A DNA stretch of 64,000 bases, taken from Pomphorhynchus laevis (lineage: Eukaryota > Acanthocephala > Palaeacanthocephala > Echinorhynchida > Pomphorhynchidae). The notes beneath the pieces were generated by a model. That model was not told the origin of the DNA and ran no database searches. It saw only the letters and a program-made list of their open reading frames with translations. Position numbers and translations under genes: made by a program. Of the stretch, positions 21,390-32,870 are shown one piece after another. Each line of letters opens with the position of its first letter. Within the stretch, counting starts at the first letter, position 1. The stretch spans positions 124,001-188,000 of the forward strand of contig WNNJ02000423.1 in the NCBI GenBank assembly GCA_012934845.2, in the 5' to 3' direction.

Positions 21390-22990
21390 AAATCTATATA
21401 CGATTGTCATCGTACGTCCGTCATTTGTTTCGTCGCAATCGTATGATGGTATTATGGTGCTGTGTGCACATATCCAAAAGGTATCGCTCCATCACATTCG
21501 AGAAAATTCCATTACATGCAATATCATATATTGAATCTCTGTCTCTTGTCGTTGTAGATACATCAAATACTACATTATCTGGAAATGTCTAAAGTTCTGG
21601 TTCAGTTGTCACTTATTACACATGGTTTTTAAAGAACTACTAATCACATCGCGTAGTACATCGGATTGCATAAATTCGAAACCCACAGTTTTACATAAAA
21701 GTTAATGTGTAACATTAAAGCCATCATCACAAGTGCATTTAGTAATTATATTTGGAAAATCCCATACATATCGTACAGCGATGGCATCTTAAAATCATAT
21801 CTTGGACAATGGTGTTTAACAATGTACTTGTTAAGCTATGCCGATGTACCCTTCACGATATCATTTACAACCAGCGTTTTCCTGACTCTTGTCGACTTGT
21901 TTACCAATAAATATATGTTATTTGAGTATATGATAGCTTTTGTAAACATCATCTGTTTTTGCGCGTCTTTCCGCCTATTACGCACACAATCCCCTTTTGA
22001 TCATTCTATGATGGTCACATACTCTTAGCAAATTTTCAAATTCCAATGTTCCTTGTCCACCTGAGTTTAAAATATTAAGGATCCATAATTCAATGCTATT
22101 CAATCAATTGTCTTGAATCTTCATCTAATTTTTTAATCCTAGCATTCGAGGGAATATATATGCTGCTTAGGAATCATACTCAGCAACCTCTGATATCACA
22201 TTTATATTGTAATATATATTGTCCAGCTGCTTTTTTTGACTTCATGCTCGATAAATTTACTAGTTCAAATATAGCTGCTTAAGAATTTAACGCAATAACT
22301 TGTTATCAGTATAGAGGATTTTCTAAACACCTTTATTTTATCCATCATTTCACTACTATGTGTCAACAAAGTACATTTTGATAGATTAATGTAAAATGCA
22401 TTCTTTGGCCCAGTACGCTGAATTTCAAGCCATACCCTTTCATGTTCCTCGACAAAACTCGTGTACTTCACCAATTGCTGAATGAACCGGGTGACCTTTG
22501 ACAAACTCATGAAAACTCGGTGGGATTAAATTATCCCTACTTAAGTGGACTCGGATTCTACGCGCAAGCGCTTTTTCGTTGATGGAGATGAGGGATAGTG
22601 CCAATTTCACATCCATGTCACGAATATTATTTAATGTATTCAAAGCTGGGGAAATAACGCACATATATTTAAAAGCTAAAATCATGTTCATAGAGTTGAA
22701 TGTGTTGCGAGCATCTAGTAACAAAATATGGTTCTCTAGAATTAGTGTACGCCAATCGAATTAAATGAAACGCCACATAGTTGGTCAGCACATATTTGCG
22801 CTGATCCACATACGTTTGTAAGCTCGTACCGTATGTGATTAAGAATGATTTGGTCAATTATTTGTCTTATCACAATGCCAGCTCCAAAGGTACGCACACC
22901 TTGGTATTTGTCTAGCAGAATTAAGCTGTACACAGTATAAGCTTTCAAATTTGACGGATTCATATTCTTTGTAATAAATTTCACGAGAAG
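21390..22990 (-). mobile_element. R2-type LINE copy (broken), with a family A piece inside
   Basis: On the minus strand, parts of the protein encoded at 53824-56151 recur in order: LDKYQGVRTFGAG...IRQIID and CGSAQICADQLCG (near 22900), LLLDARNTFNSMN (near 22710), GPKNAFYINLSKCTLLTHSS and VKFLSSYI (22430-22265), and DNVVFDVSTTTRDRDSI followed by IACNGIF (near 21540, nuclease region). Between 22605 and 22440 the reading switches to family A RT sequence (NEKALARRIRVHLS...VHSAIGEVHEF), in the same orientation. The R2-type YADD block is missing at that spot. Many breaks make it an old copy. Confidence 0.65.
22440..22605 (-). mobile_element. Family A RT fragment embedded in the R2-type copy
   Basis: NEKALARRIRVHLSRDNLIP, PSFHEFVKGHPVHSAIGEVH is clear family A sequence. 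It is flanked on both sides by R2-type RT sequence on the same strand. Confidence 0.75.
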
Positions 22991-23090
22991 AGAAATGATA
23001 AAATATCACCTATCAGTGAAATTTTCACAGATAAGGAAAATTAAAAATATCCTGTGAATTTTACACGTGATATTTTTTAAAAAATAAATG
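22991..23090. other. Short AT-rich spacer with small inverted words
   Basis: ATATCACCTATCAGTGAAATTTTCACAGAT and a nearby GTGATATTTTT are partly self-complementary. No gene. Confidence 0.3.
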
Positions 23091-23600
23091 TTTTATTAAA
23101 TAAAATTACATGACGTTACAATATATATCTGAAGTTAAACGAAAGGACAAATTCATTATACTTCCGACGCCATAGAGTGGTACGTCTTCTTTAATCACCT
23201 TCAAGGCCTTAAGTTCAGTGGGAGCTGATCCCCCACCCGCACCAACAAGCCGTTTTCTACTGAACCACTCAGGGTCTTTCACCCTTCTGAAGTTAAGTGG
23301 AGGCGAATTATGGTAGGTAGTTCTGATCAAATTACGCCTACTTAAATGGTCGCAGATTCTACGCGCAAGCGCTTTTTCGTTGACGAAGATGAGGGAATTT
23401 TGAATCGAAATGGGCCGCAGGTCTTTGGGGCATGAAACCAATTTTTTCTTTGGTAAAAATATACATCGGCTACAATTGATGCTGGGTACATCGGATGTTG
23501 AGGCTTAAAGCATTGTGACTGCCACTTCTCCCTTTTGATCGGCTGTCGCAAGGTGACAAACTCGAGAAGAGAGTAGATCGACGGATTTGAAGCACAGCAC
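23090..23600 (-). mobile_element. Family A LINE, internally deleted copy
   Basis: The minus strand reads SVDLLSSRVCHLATADQKGE, then (shifted) SCPKDLRPISIQNSLIFVNE and ALARRICDHLSRRNLI. It then jumps directly to the 3' part (RVKDPEWFSRKRLVGAGGG). The whole palm with LDFSAAFD, QGSP and YADD is deleted. The 3' tail at 23085-23105 is TTTATTAAATAAAATTA-like, as in the other copies. Confidence 0.75.
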
Positions 23601-24416
23601 AGACTCGAAGAAGGTCGCTCCACAATTACGCCAATAAGCTGAGAGAACTTCGCGCCGAATACGACGGATGACACGAAAATTCTCAGATAACTGTCGAGTG
23701 CGAAAAGAACGCTCGGTTTTTTTTTCACTTATGGCCACTGCAGGCTCACGAATAGATCTAAACGGGTTGACTGGATCATTGACAGGAGGAAGTCTCAAAC
23801 CCCAACAACTAAATGACGTTATATTTAAAGTGATAGTAATTAATCATAATTAGAGTAAATTACAAATTTAATTATAATTTATTACAGATTTTTGCATATT
23901 ATGTTTAATTTATTAAATAAATGATGGCTATAATTTAAACCGTTTACACATTTACGTAAATGATGTCGTATTTAAGTTAACAATATTGCTGTTTACATTA
24001 GTTCAATGTATTTAATTTATTTTGTCAAATAAACGCAATATTATGTTTGATCAAGCAATAATTTTGTTCTCGTGATTTTTATATTTTAACAGCAGATAAT
24101 CTTCAGTTAGTATTTGATCGGCAGTATTAACATAAGCATCGTTACATAACTAGCGCCAAACCAATATTTGGTGGTATGAAAACAAAGCAGTTAGCATGAC
24201 TACCTTTGAAAGTTATAAGTTCATCTGGAAAGGGATGAGTTCATCTACATATTATGACTCAGTAATACAGAATCAGTTTTATTTGTATGGAATTCATGTC
24301 ATATTATTATTATTATCAATAGACAACAAAGTGAGCAGCAAGGCGCATTACAAGTTGCGTCACAATCAGAAAAAGTAAATGTAGAAAATGAAAATGTAGA
24401 GTGTACTTTCTATTGT
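23601..24416. other. Non-coding stretch, nothing assigned
   Basis: The part 23600-23860 (minus) is open (NPFRSIREPAVAISEKKTER) but matches nothing I know. The remainder is AT-rich without features. Confidence 0.4.
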
Positions 24417-24635
24417 TCATATGTTCTCTGACTCGATCTTCGTCTTCAAGAAGGGATCTTCCTCCAGATTTCGTTTAAAAGAAGCCAGATTCGAGGATGC
24501 TACTGTTGTATCAGCAAGGTGGTTCCAAGTATTAACGATTCGTTGGAAGTATAGGGATGTTCGTTTGTAGCGTAATCGTTGTGTTTTTAGCATGAACTGA
24601 TGACCACGAAGTGAGGTTATATCGCGCGTATGCAT
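24417..24635 (-). mobile_element. C-terminal tail of a CR1/L2-type LINE ORF2
   Basis: RDITSLRGHQFMLKTQRLRY, then YFQRIVNTWNHLADTTVASS and SFKRNLEEDP form the signature end of CR1/L2-like ORF2 proteins, where R-x-x-F-x-x-R-V-V-x-x-W-N-x-L-P precedes a short C-terminus. Only about 70 codons are present and the polymerase is absent. It is a 5'-truncated insertion. It is unrelated to the LINE starting at 24755. Confidence 0.65.
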
Positions 24636-24727
24636 TAGCGATCTGAGTGGATGGCGATTGTCGTGTAAAATCTGCCAGGCTAGGCACAGGTCCGCCTGTG
24701 CTTGAAAATAACATGTAACATATGCTT

Positions 24728-24754
24728 GAAAATAACATGTAACTCACATAGTAG
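24728..24754. repeat. Left target-site duplication candidate of LINE C
   Basis: This 27-bp word matches 28255-28281 at 25 of 27 positions (GAAAATAACAT, TAACTCACAT, GTAG). The two copies bracket the LINE body. Confidence 0.55.
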
Positions 24755-27700
24755 TAACATTTAACTCAATCTATAACGATTGAGTTAATAGGGCCGCTAG
24801 GTGCCAGTCGATTTAAGTATTAAACTGGCACCTATTGCCAATTAGCCTCTTCGTGAAACGGCCCAGGCTACGTATGTTCGACATTCCTCGATCAACGGCT
24901 AAATAATTGGCAAGCTTGCATTAATCGTACAGACAGTCTTCTCATAGACTATCTCAGATCCCACCGATGACTCTAACGGCGGATTAGTCAATGGACACAA
25001 AGGCGGAATAGAGTCACTGAGGGCTGTTTCCTTACAATAGCGACGTTGGATCATCAAAGGATATTGGGAATGGGAGATAGCCGAACAAACAAAATCACTC
25101 CGATGACACCAACGGCAGATTGGACAATGGACGAAAACGCGGAATAGAATCACTGACATCTGTTCCCCTACAGTAGCGATGTTGTATCATCAAAGGATAC
25201 CGGAAACGGGAGATAGCCGAACAAACAAATCAAGACAATGAAAATAACAAGCAACAAATTTACAAAACATAAATCAAGTGCGAAGAACAATGGTAAACTC
25301 ACCACTGACCGGAAAAGTTTTCATTGTTGGTTAGTGTGTGACTAGGCAGTTGTACGGAGACAGCGAAAAATGCATCGGCACCCGAAGCGGATTAGTCTTC
25401 ATGTAGGAATGTGAAATGTTATCTCGCTGACGGAGAAGGAACCAGAATTAGTTGAAGAAATGGTTCGCTTTAGTCTTAAAATAGTCGGAGTGACTTATCT
25501 TCACTATTCTGGAACTGGAACTAAACTTTGGATCGAGGTTAAACCTTGAAATATTCGGGAGTTACCAGCAGAAAGCGTCGACATGCGGGCGTAGGGATAC
25601 TTTCAAGTCCCCGATTGTCGTTCGTGATAGAGAGAGGTTTAACCCAGTGAACAAAATTCTGGCGTCTCTGATACTTAAGTTAAAGAGAGAAAGGTGATAA
25701 TTGTTGTGTGTGAGTATTATCCTAACATTATCTCGAAATACACAGCTTTCGATGAAGATCTTCAGACTCTGCTTGATAGTACTCCTGTTGGAGATTCCAT
25801 CGTTCTATTGGGTGAATTCAATGATCATGCTGGTCGCGACAGTAGTACTTGGAAGGGAGTGTTTGGAGGAACTGACTCTCTGATCTGACTACGAGTGGTG
25901 TTGAATTATTGCAATTTTGTTCTCGTAACAATTTGTGCATAACCAACAACATGTATGGACATAAGGAGATCCACAGATGTACATGACATCAGGATTTTCT
26001 CAGACAAATATCAATGATCGATTTTGTAATCGTTTTATCTGATCTGCGACGTTTTTTTCTGGACACTCGTGTGAAGAGAGGGGCTGAGCTGTCAACCGAT
26101 CACTACCTGGTAGTTAGTAAACTTCGATTGCCTGATTGGATGCTATACAAGCCTGGTAAACCCAAGCGTTGTGTAAGGGCGTGTTGTGAGCGTCTAGCAG
26201 ATGTTTCTGTCAAAGAACATTTTTCTGCTCACATCCGTGAAAACATCTCTCGGTTGCCAGAAGAGTTGAAGATCAGTGATCAGGAATGGGATATGTTCAG
26301 ATCCTCGCTTGCACTATCATCTGTTAAAAGTTGTGGCTCGAAGGCATTAGGTGCTTGTCGCTGAAGAAATACTCGAACTGCTTGGTGGACACCAACAATT
26401 AGAGATTTTGTCCAACAGAAGAAGCTGGCTTATAAGGTAACTTTGATAAATCAGTGAAAGCTGTAGATAAGTACCGAAGGGCAAAGAGAGCTTCAGCTCG
26501 AGCAGTTACCGAAGCGAAGAAGGTGGCTTGGGAGAAGTTTAGAGAGCACTTAGACCTTGATTATAGGTCAGCTTTGAAGATGTTCCGGAAGACGATCAGG
26601 AACCTTTATGTTCGAAAGCAGAAAACTTCTCAAACTGTCTATGACAAGAGAGGATATATGCTGACTGACATTGAAGAAATTCTTGGTTGTTGGAAAGAGC
26701 ATTTTAAAAGTCTCCTTAATCCAATCGATATGCTTTCGATTGTAGAAGTAGAGCCTTTAGAAACCAACGGAAGAGCTCATCGCTTTGGAAGAGGTCATTG
26801 CTTTTGTTAAAAAACTTCGCAATGGCAAGTCTTCTGGAGTATACAAGATTCAACCTGAAGCTTTAAAGGCTCTCGACGTTGCTGGCATGAAATGGCTAAC
26901 ACAGATCTTCAATGTTGCACTGAAGTCGGGCAAGGTTCCTAGTGAGTGGCGAACTGGGTTGGTGGTACTGATCTTTAAGAAAGGGGACTGAAGAGTGTGT
27001 TCCAATTATTGGGACATAACTCTTCTTAGCCAAACTGGATTCTTGAGTTAAGGGTACTACTATAATCGATGGACACTTGCAAGAAAAGCAATGCGGCTTT
27101 CGTCCAGGTCGTGAAACACGAATCAGCTATTTATTATAATATCTGAATCATTTGTGGAGATACTAAGGGACTATGGAGTACCACACTATCTACGGGTAGC
27201 TGTGGCTTATGTGTATGAACAAAGTATGCGGGCAGTTCGTGTTCTAGGTAGTCTGAATCATTTCCAGTAGGCGTTGGGCTTAGTCAGGGTTTTCCTTTGT
27301 CTCCACTTTTGTTCCTTGTTGAAATGGACAAAATTTCGAGGCGGGCTGCTCTGACGGATGTCGGTCTTCAGTTCGGTTTCATCAGAATACCATCTCTACT
27401 TTTTGCAGATGACGTTGTTTTGTTGGCTTATTGTTCGGAGGACTTACAATGCCTACTATATCGATACACGATGGAATGCTAAGAGGCAGGGATGTTGGTT
27501 TGTACCCCTAAGACTGTCTCTATGTGTTCGTCTCGGATTCAGGTGTTAATGTCAATCCGGATTGGGGAAAAGGTTCTTTTGATGTTGAGGATTTCAAGTA
27601 TCTCGGGGTATTGTTCTCCAGATACGGTATAAACATCGAGGAGATTGAGAAGCGGATTTGTGCAGCTAACGCCGCAATGCGTTCTTTATACAGGTCTGTC

Positions 27701-28254
27701 GTAGTGAAGCGGGAGTTGAGTCTTAAGGCGAAACTTTCGGTTTCCCCTCGCAATCTTCGTTCCTATCTTAACCTATGGTCATTAGCTTTGGTTTATGACC
27801 GAAAGGATAATATCTCGGATACAGACGATCGAAATGGGGTTCCTTCGCGGTGTTTCCGGTCTTAGCCTTGGAGATAAGGTTAGGAATTCGGTCATCCGGG
27901 ATGGACTCGGAGTAAAGTCGCTGCTTCTCTAGATCAAATAATGTCAGCTGAGGTGGCTAGGACACGTTATGTGGATATCTAGGGATCGCCTTCTTCGCAG
28001 GGTTTTCCTGGCCGGACTTTCTGGAAAGAGACCTCGAGGTAGACTTCGATACCGATGGAGAGATCAAATCTCGAAACTGGCCGAAGTCTGCCTTAGGCTG
28101 TCTGAAAAAGAACTCTGGTCTGTCACCTAGGATCGCGATTGCTGGACTAGTTTGGTTCGTGCACTGACTCCACAACCTGACACCCGAACCAGTTGTTGAC
28201 AGGAAAAATCTCGTATATTATTTGGTTTTCTTTTCAATAAATTGTTGTTGTAAC
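24755..28254 (+). mobile_element. LINE C, full-length but decayed APE-type LINE
   Basis: Order: hairpin-rich leader (24762-24864), two 136-bp tandem units (24964-25233), endonuclease start (NVISLTEKEPELVEEMVRFS near 25408), LLGEFNDHAGRDSS (near 25811), IDFVIVLSDLRR...STDHYLV (26014-26110), RT with VKKLRNGKSSGVYKIQPEAL (26800), WRTGLVVLIFKKGD, LGLSQGFPLSPLLFL (27280), LLFADDVVLLAY (27395), FKYLGVLFSRYG and MRSLYRSVVVKRELSLKAKL (27590-27750), then a decayed C-terminus. More than six stops or shifts occur across the frames. The 3' end lies near 28254. The RT resembles the group with LLFADDVVLLA and RSLYRSVVVK words; I do not assign a clade. Confidence 0.78.
24964..25233 (+). repeat. Two tandem 136-bp units at the LINE C 5' side
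   Basis: Both units read CCGATGAC..CAACGGC.GATT, GCGGAATAGA.TCACTGA, GCGA.GTTG.ATCATCAAAG and GGGAGATAGCCGAACAAAC. They differ at roughly one base in eight. Tandem 5' UTR monomers act as promoters in some LINEs; that role here is inference. Confidence 0.7.
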
Positions 28255-28281
28255 GAAAATAACATTTAACTCACATTGTAG
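28255..28281. repeat. Right target-site duplication candidate of LINE C
   Basis: Partner of 24728-24754. It follows directly on the AATAAATTGTTGTTGTAAC tail of LINE C. Confidence 0.55.
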
Positions 28282-29312
28282 ATCTCCTTCTCGAAAATCT
28301 TTTTAATTAAATGCATTCACATATATCAATGCAAATGCATCCTATTACAGTATAATATATTAACTTACATTAGATATGCTAACATTCCATATTGATCCGA
28401 GATCATTGTTTAACGCTCCTAATACTTTAAACAGTTTGAGGAACCGTTTACTTCTTTTATTGATAATTGTAATTATTTTATATTCATCACTAGAAACTCG
28501 CAAAATTATAATGAAATTCTGACCTCATGTTCTTTAATTATCTAGTTATTCTTCTAAAATCATGAAATGCACATTTTAGTCAGCATTTCAAATTTTGTCA
28601 GCTGCTTTGTCTACCCATAATATACTTGACTGTGATCAAGTGAGAAACGCTACTCAACATGAACTTTTTTTGTTAAAAGCACCAACCATTTTCTCTTGTA
28701 CTATCAATTAGCTTTATAATTGAACTAAAAGGGATTTTTTAATGTAAAGTGCAATCCACTATTATCATCGATTGAACTAAAAGATAAAATAATTGCACTA
28801 TTATCGTCAATTGAACTAAAAGTATATTTTTTTGTAATGCAAATTGTAACCCACAATTATCCTCGGGTTTTTGAATGCATTGAAATGACGAATCGCTGCT
28901 TTTTAGCCAAGGGTAATTTAAAATAATGAATTGTGACGAGATAACAACGATCATTGTATATGTAAACTGGAATATAATAGAGATTGATTATGAGTTTAAG
29001 AAATACATGGAGAAGATAATCTCCTGATGTTTCTCTATATTCTTAAATGAACTTATTTCATCGTACAACGTATGTAAATTACGACATGTTCATATTTTAT
29101 GTGAAATTTTTTATTATAAATTTATACTCACTATTGATGCCTTTTTGCCGAAACGAGCAGTGATTTACAGGTAATTAATTTTCTTATTAAAAAGAAACAA
29201 TGCTTTCTCTCGCTATACATAATATATTTCAATAAAAGCAATTCAATAAGTAATCAATGAATGTAGTTGAGTCATTTTGTTGATTTGAATATAAGGTGGT
29301 TTAGAATAATCG
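28282..29312. other. Non-coding stretch with a small imperfect repeat
   Basis: At 28720-28830 the word ATTGAACTAAAAG recurs three times with related spacers (GCAATCCACTATTATCATC and variants). Nothing else is recognised. Confidence 0.45.
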
Positions 29313-29478
29313 GAGCTGGATTAAAGAAAGAAGGTTAAATATTTATTTGATATTTCGCTAACCTCTGTTTGTATATTCAGAAAATTACAATGTAATTGCA
29401 TTGTAATTTTCTCAAGATGCTAACAGAGGTTAGCGAAATATTAAATAAATATTTAACCTTCTTTGATCCTGCGCCAAT
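29313..29478. repeat. Long palindrome (foldback), copy 2
   Basis: Second copy of 17736-17905. The arms run from AAGAAGGTTAAATATTTATT to its complement near 29462 around a TGTAATTGCATTGTAA centre, with over 65 bp per arm and very few mismatches. The right flank TTTTATCAATAATGGATCA is also shared with copy 1. Confidence 0.78.
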
Positions 29479-29989
29479 AACTTTTTATCAATAATGGATC
29501 ATTATCAACTATTTAAAATTAGATGGTTTACTACTAGAATGAAGTTATTAAATTGTATTCTCTCCGATATTATGAAATGTATTAGAAGATTTTTAAAACC
29601 ATTGACTTTTTAACTAGATACATTTCTTAATATTTTGCCTATTTAAAGAGTCAACTTTAAATGCTGGAGTAGATTAATATTAATTGAATATTTGATAACG
29701 AAAATATAATCAATTTATATTTGTTTAGAAAGTAAATCCTAATGATTTCAACTTACTATGTAGTGTTCCACGTCCATATAAAATTATTAATATATTGATA
29801 ATTTATATTAATAAAAAGGGTCATTTATTTTGAGGATCATTAACAAACTTTCGATTTTCATATCAATCGCATGCAGGTTTTTATCATTTTCAAAGTATTC
29901 GTTTTAAAATAATTGCGTTTTATTTTTTGAGATATTTATTCCTACACCATCGCGGCCGGAAGCCATATGGTAAAAATGATATGGGTAAT
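29479..29989. other. Non-coding stretch, nothing assigned
   Basis: AT-rich, with no motif, repeat or convincing frame. Confidence 0.5.
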
Positions 29990-30826
29990 ATATTATTGCG
30001 GCAACGAGCCAAAGTGTAAATATGACAGGGTTATAATAATTATGTGCTTACATATGTTTATGTTTAAAAGGATCTGCTGCGTTCAATTATTCATTCCTGA
30101 TTATAAAAGAGTATATTTCGTACGCTTATAATAAATTCCTTTAATTTATTATTAATATAAAAATGTTACGATATTTGGTAGCATATAAAATACCATCATA
30201 ATGCTATATGATGGTAAGTATCAATATTGATTATATTAAACTTAATAAAATCCTTGTGTGTTGTAAAAATTGCTTAAAATTAGTGCCCCGTGTCAAATAA
30301 TTCTTCACGTGAAAATATTTTAATTTTAAAATAATTATTACCTTAAAATTGGTGCCCCGTGTCAAATAATTCTTCACGTGAAAATATTTTAAATGTAAAC
30401 TTGTGAAATTTCGATTATTTATTAAATTATCATATTGTATTTTGATTAAACTTTGTGTAAATTATACATCCTCTCTTAGTTTTAATGAAATAAAGACGAA
30501 TGATTCTTTAACAATTTTGTTCTTTTTTAATAATAAACGATTTTTGATCATTTTTATCTTTCTTATTGAATCTAATATTTACATTAAGTTAAATATATCG
30601 ATTACATGTGATAGATGAGCATTAATAATTTTCTCAGTTAGCCTTATTATATTTTATCTTAGAGAATTAGTTATAATTATAAATTATATTATTATATTAT
30701 AAATATTACATTATATTTATATATTAAAATATCTCAGAGTAAATTATTTTTTGAATCTGTTTTATTACATATGAATTATGTTTACATAATTCATATTTAC
30801 ACTTTGGCTCGTTGCCGCAATAATAT
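29990..30826. repeat. Element bounded by perfect 36-bp inverted repeats
   Basis: 29990-30025 (ATATTATTGCGGCAACGAGC, CAAAGTGTAAATATGA) is exactly complementary to 30791-30826. The interior (about 765 bp) has no coding capacity. It holds two direct copies of a 48-bp word (TTAGTGCCCCGTGTCAAATA...) at about 30280 and 30345. This layout fits a non-autonomous DNA transposon, although clear target duplications outside the repeats are not visible. Confidence 0.6.
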
Positions 30827-30955
30827 ACAGTATATGCGATGTAATCAAATAGGCATGTTCATTATCGCATTTTTTGTTAAGCTGTTCCATAACAAATAAA
30901 TACTTTAATTTTGCTGACCAGACAAATATTTGCAGATATTTTCTTTCCACCTCCT

Positions 30956-31020
30956 TGTTTGAAAAGTGTAAGGTAGACAGCATATTCAGTTTGAAAAGTG
31001 TAAGGTAGACAGCATATTCA
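30956..31020. repeat. 32-bp word in tandem duplicate
   Basis: TTTGAAAAGTGTAAGGTAGA plus CAGCATATTCAG occurs twice head to tail without change. Confidence 0.8.
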
Positions 31021-31154
31021 GTGTTGTGGAATGAAATTTGTCTTGCTGTCAAGTTATTGTTGGTCAGTAAACTTCAAAAATTCGAAAATGTGATTTCTGT
31101 TAAGAGTATTGGCATTTTAAAAATACATATATACAATAAAGCTTCAAATGATCA

Positions 31155-31306
31155 GATGTGTTATGATATATATGATATATATATCATATATATATCATAT
31201 GTATATCATATATATGTACATATATATGTCATATATATGTACATACATATGATATATATGTCATAACATATATATCATATGTTATGATATATATACATAT
31301 ATATCA
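31155..31306. repeat. ATATGATATATAC-type microsatellite
   Basis: About 150 bp of alternating TATATATCATA and TATGTACATA words. Frames across it give only Tyr/Ile/His repeats and are not genes. Confidence 0.85.
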
Positions 31307-31311
31307 TTAAT

Positions 31312-31556
31312 CAAACCAAGAATCGAGTAACATCAGCGATTTTTCTTTTATAGCACAATACAAGGGCTAAGCTTTCGGCGTAAAAGCCTTCTTCAGAGTT
31401 GTAAGTAGTTTATTATCAAAGAAAGTTTTTACTTTAAAAACTTTCTTTTATAATAAACTACTTACAACTCTGAAGAAGGCTTTTACGCCGAAAGCTTAGC
31501 CCTTGTATTATGCTATAAAAGAAAAATCGCTGCTGTTACTCGATTCTTGATTTGTT
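31312..31556. repeat. Near-perfect palindrome of about 245 bp
   Basis: The left arm (CCAAGAATCGAGTAAC, AAGGGCTAAGCTTTCGGCG, TAAAAGCCTTCTTCAGAGTT, GTAAGTAGTTTATTA) is mirrored by the right arm with only a few mismatches. The two arms (about 115 bp each) meet at TTTTTACTTTAAAAA. It fits a foldback or MITE-type element, or a recent inverted duplication. Confidence 0.8.
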
Positions 31557-31619
31557 TAGATTTATTTGAAAGCAGCCTTAATGGACTCTCGAGTTCGATT
31601 TGATGATAATATTATATAT

Positions 31620-31735
31620 AGATGGTAGTTCACCCTACTGATGAGTGCTGCCGGCTACCATCACGTCGTCTAGGAGTGATAAGGAATTCTGCTTTACTTG
31701 TAATCGAACTCCGGTTTTTGGCAACATTTATAATT
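31620..31735 (+). repeat. Satellite 2 fragment
   Basis: GATGGTAGTTCACCCTACTG, ATGAGTGCTGCCGGCTACCA and CGTCGTCTAGGAGTGATAAG match the satellite 2 units of 39.7-40.5 kb. The unit is cut on the left, so the GAAA strand is missing. Confidence 0.75.
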
Positions 31736-32870
31736 ATATATATGGCGATGAAAATATATCGTCAGTATAGTGATTTGTATGTGCAAAAACTTTTCTTTGA
31801 TATCTAAGAAAGAATTTTAACACATTTCTAAGTAACGGCGATATAATACAGTTGTTTTATTATCTACTCTTAACGTTTTCAAGTGAAATATGACAATATT
31901 GATTCGCGAGAACTACATAATGCAAATATTATCGTGTTGAGCGAATTGCGAGCGCTTTAACCAGATTGATTAAATTGATATTTGAGACGGTGTGTATTTA
32001 ACATTTTTTAATGTTAAATTAAAGCAATGCATTTAAATTTGGCTTTTAAATTATATCATTATTCGTTTATAATTATCAATTTGTTAAATTTTAATGACAA
32101 GGTAATGGAAATTCAAAAAATTCGACACGTCCATTATAGCAACAAAATACCAAATTTTCGCTGAAAAGAATAATTTTTAAGATCTTAGAGAAACATTAAC
32201 CACCATACATGTAAAAGCTAAGAATTTAAATAAATAATTTATCATAGATTTTTACAACTCATTATGGAAATATAAATATAGTTCTGCACAAACCATTGAG
32301 TAAAGGCAATCTGGTGAATCACATTATACCTCCGGCATTATAACTTAATCCTGACTTAAAAACTATTAAAGTGGTGTTATATAATATTGGTGTTATATTA
32401 AAGTGGTGTTATATTATATCTCCTCTTTATAATTTATCATTCAGTTATTCCGTCTATCATTCAGCATGGATGTATCCACTTTATCATTAGACTATTATAC
32501 TGTTACCTATTTAAATGCACATACCTTCTAGCTTACCTGATTACACCTTGCTTAATTAACTTAGCCCTAACTAAAAACACATAACAAAGCAATTAAATTT
32601 CGTTGCATTTTATTTATAAATAATTAATTTTATTTTTATTATTCATAAAAAAACTAATATATATAAATATATAATATGTTCCATTCATAAATTATTTTCG
32701 CTTGATAGTTTAAATAAATTTTTAATAATATTTTGTTAATTTGTTTGTAAATTTAATATTATAATAATAATTTGTTGATTTTTACTTTACCATTATAAGA
32801 AATTAAAAACATTCATCAAATTTGCTTGAAAATTAACAGAAAAATATTAATGTTGTATCAATAATACATA
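31736..32870. other. Non-coding stretch, nothing assigned
   Basis: AT-rich. A short word (AAAGTGGTGTTATAT) is duplicated near 32368 and 32399. No gene seen. Confidence 0.5.

Noticed and set aside
24762-24864. HDV-like ribozyme at the 5' end of LINE C
   Set aside because: GGGCCG/CGGCCC and an 11-bp TAGGTGCCAGT hairpin are present, and such ribozymes occur at LINE 5' ends. However, I could not place the remaining helices or the catalytic C, so it is only a pair of hairpins.
31155-31306. Coding frame rich in Tyr, Ile and His
   Set aside because: Pure translation of a TATA-type microsatellite.
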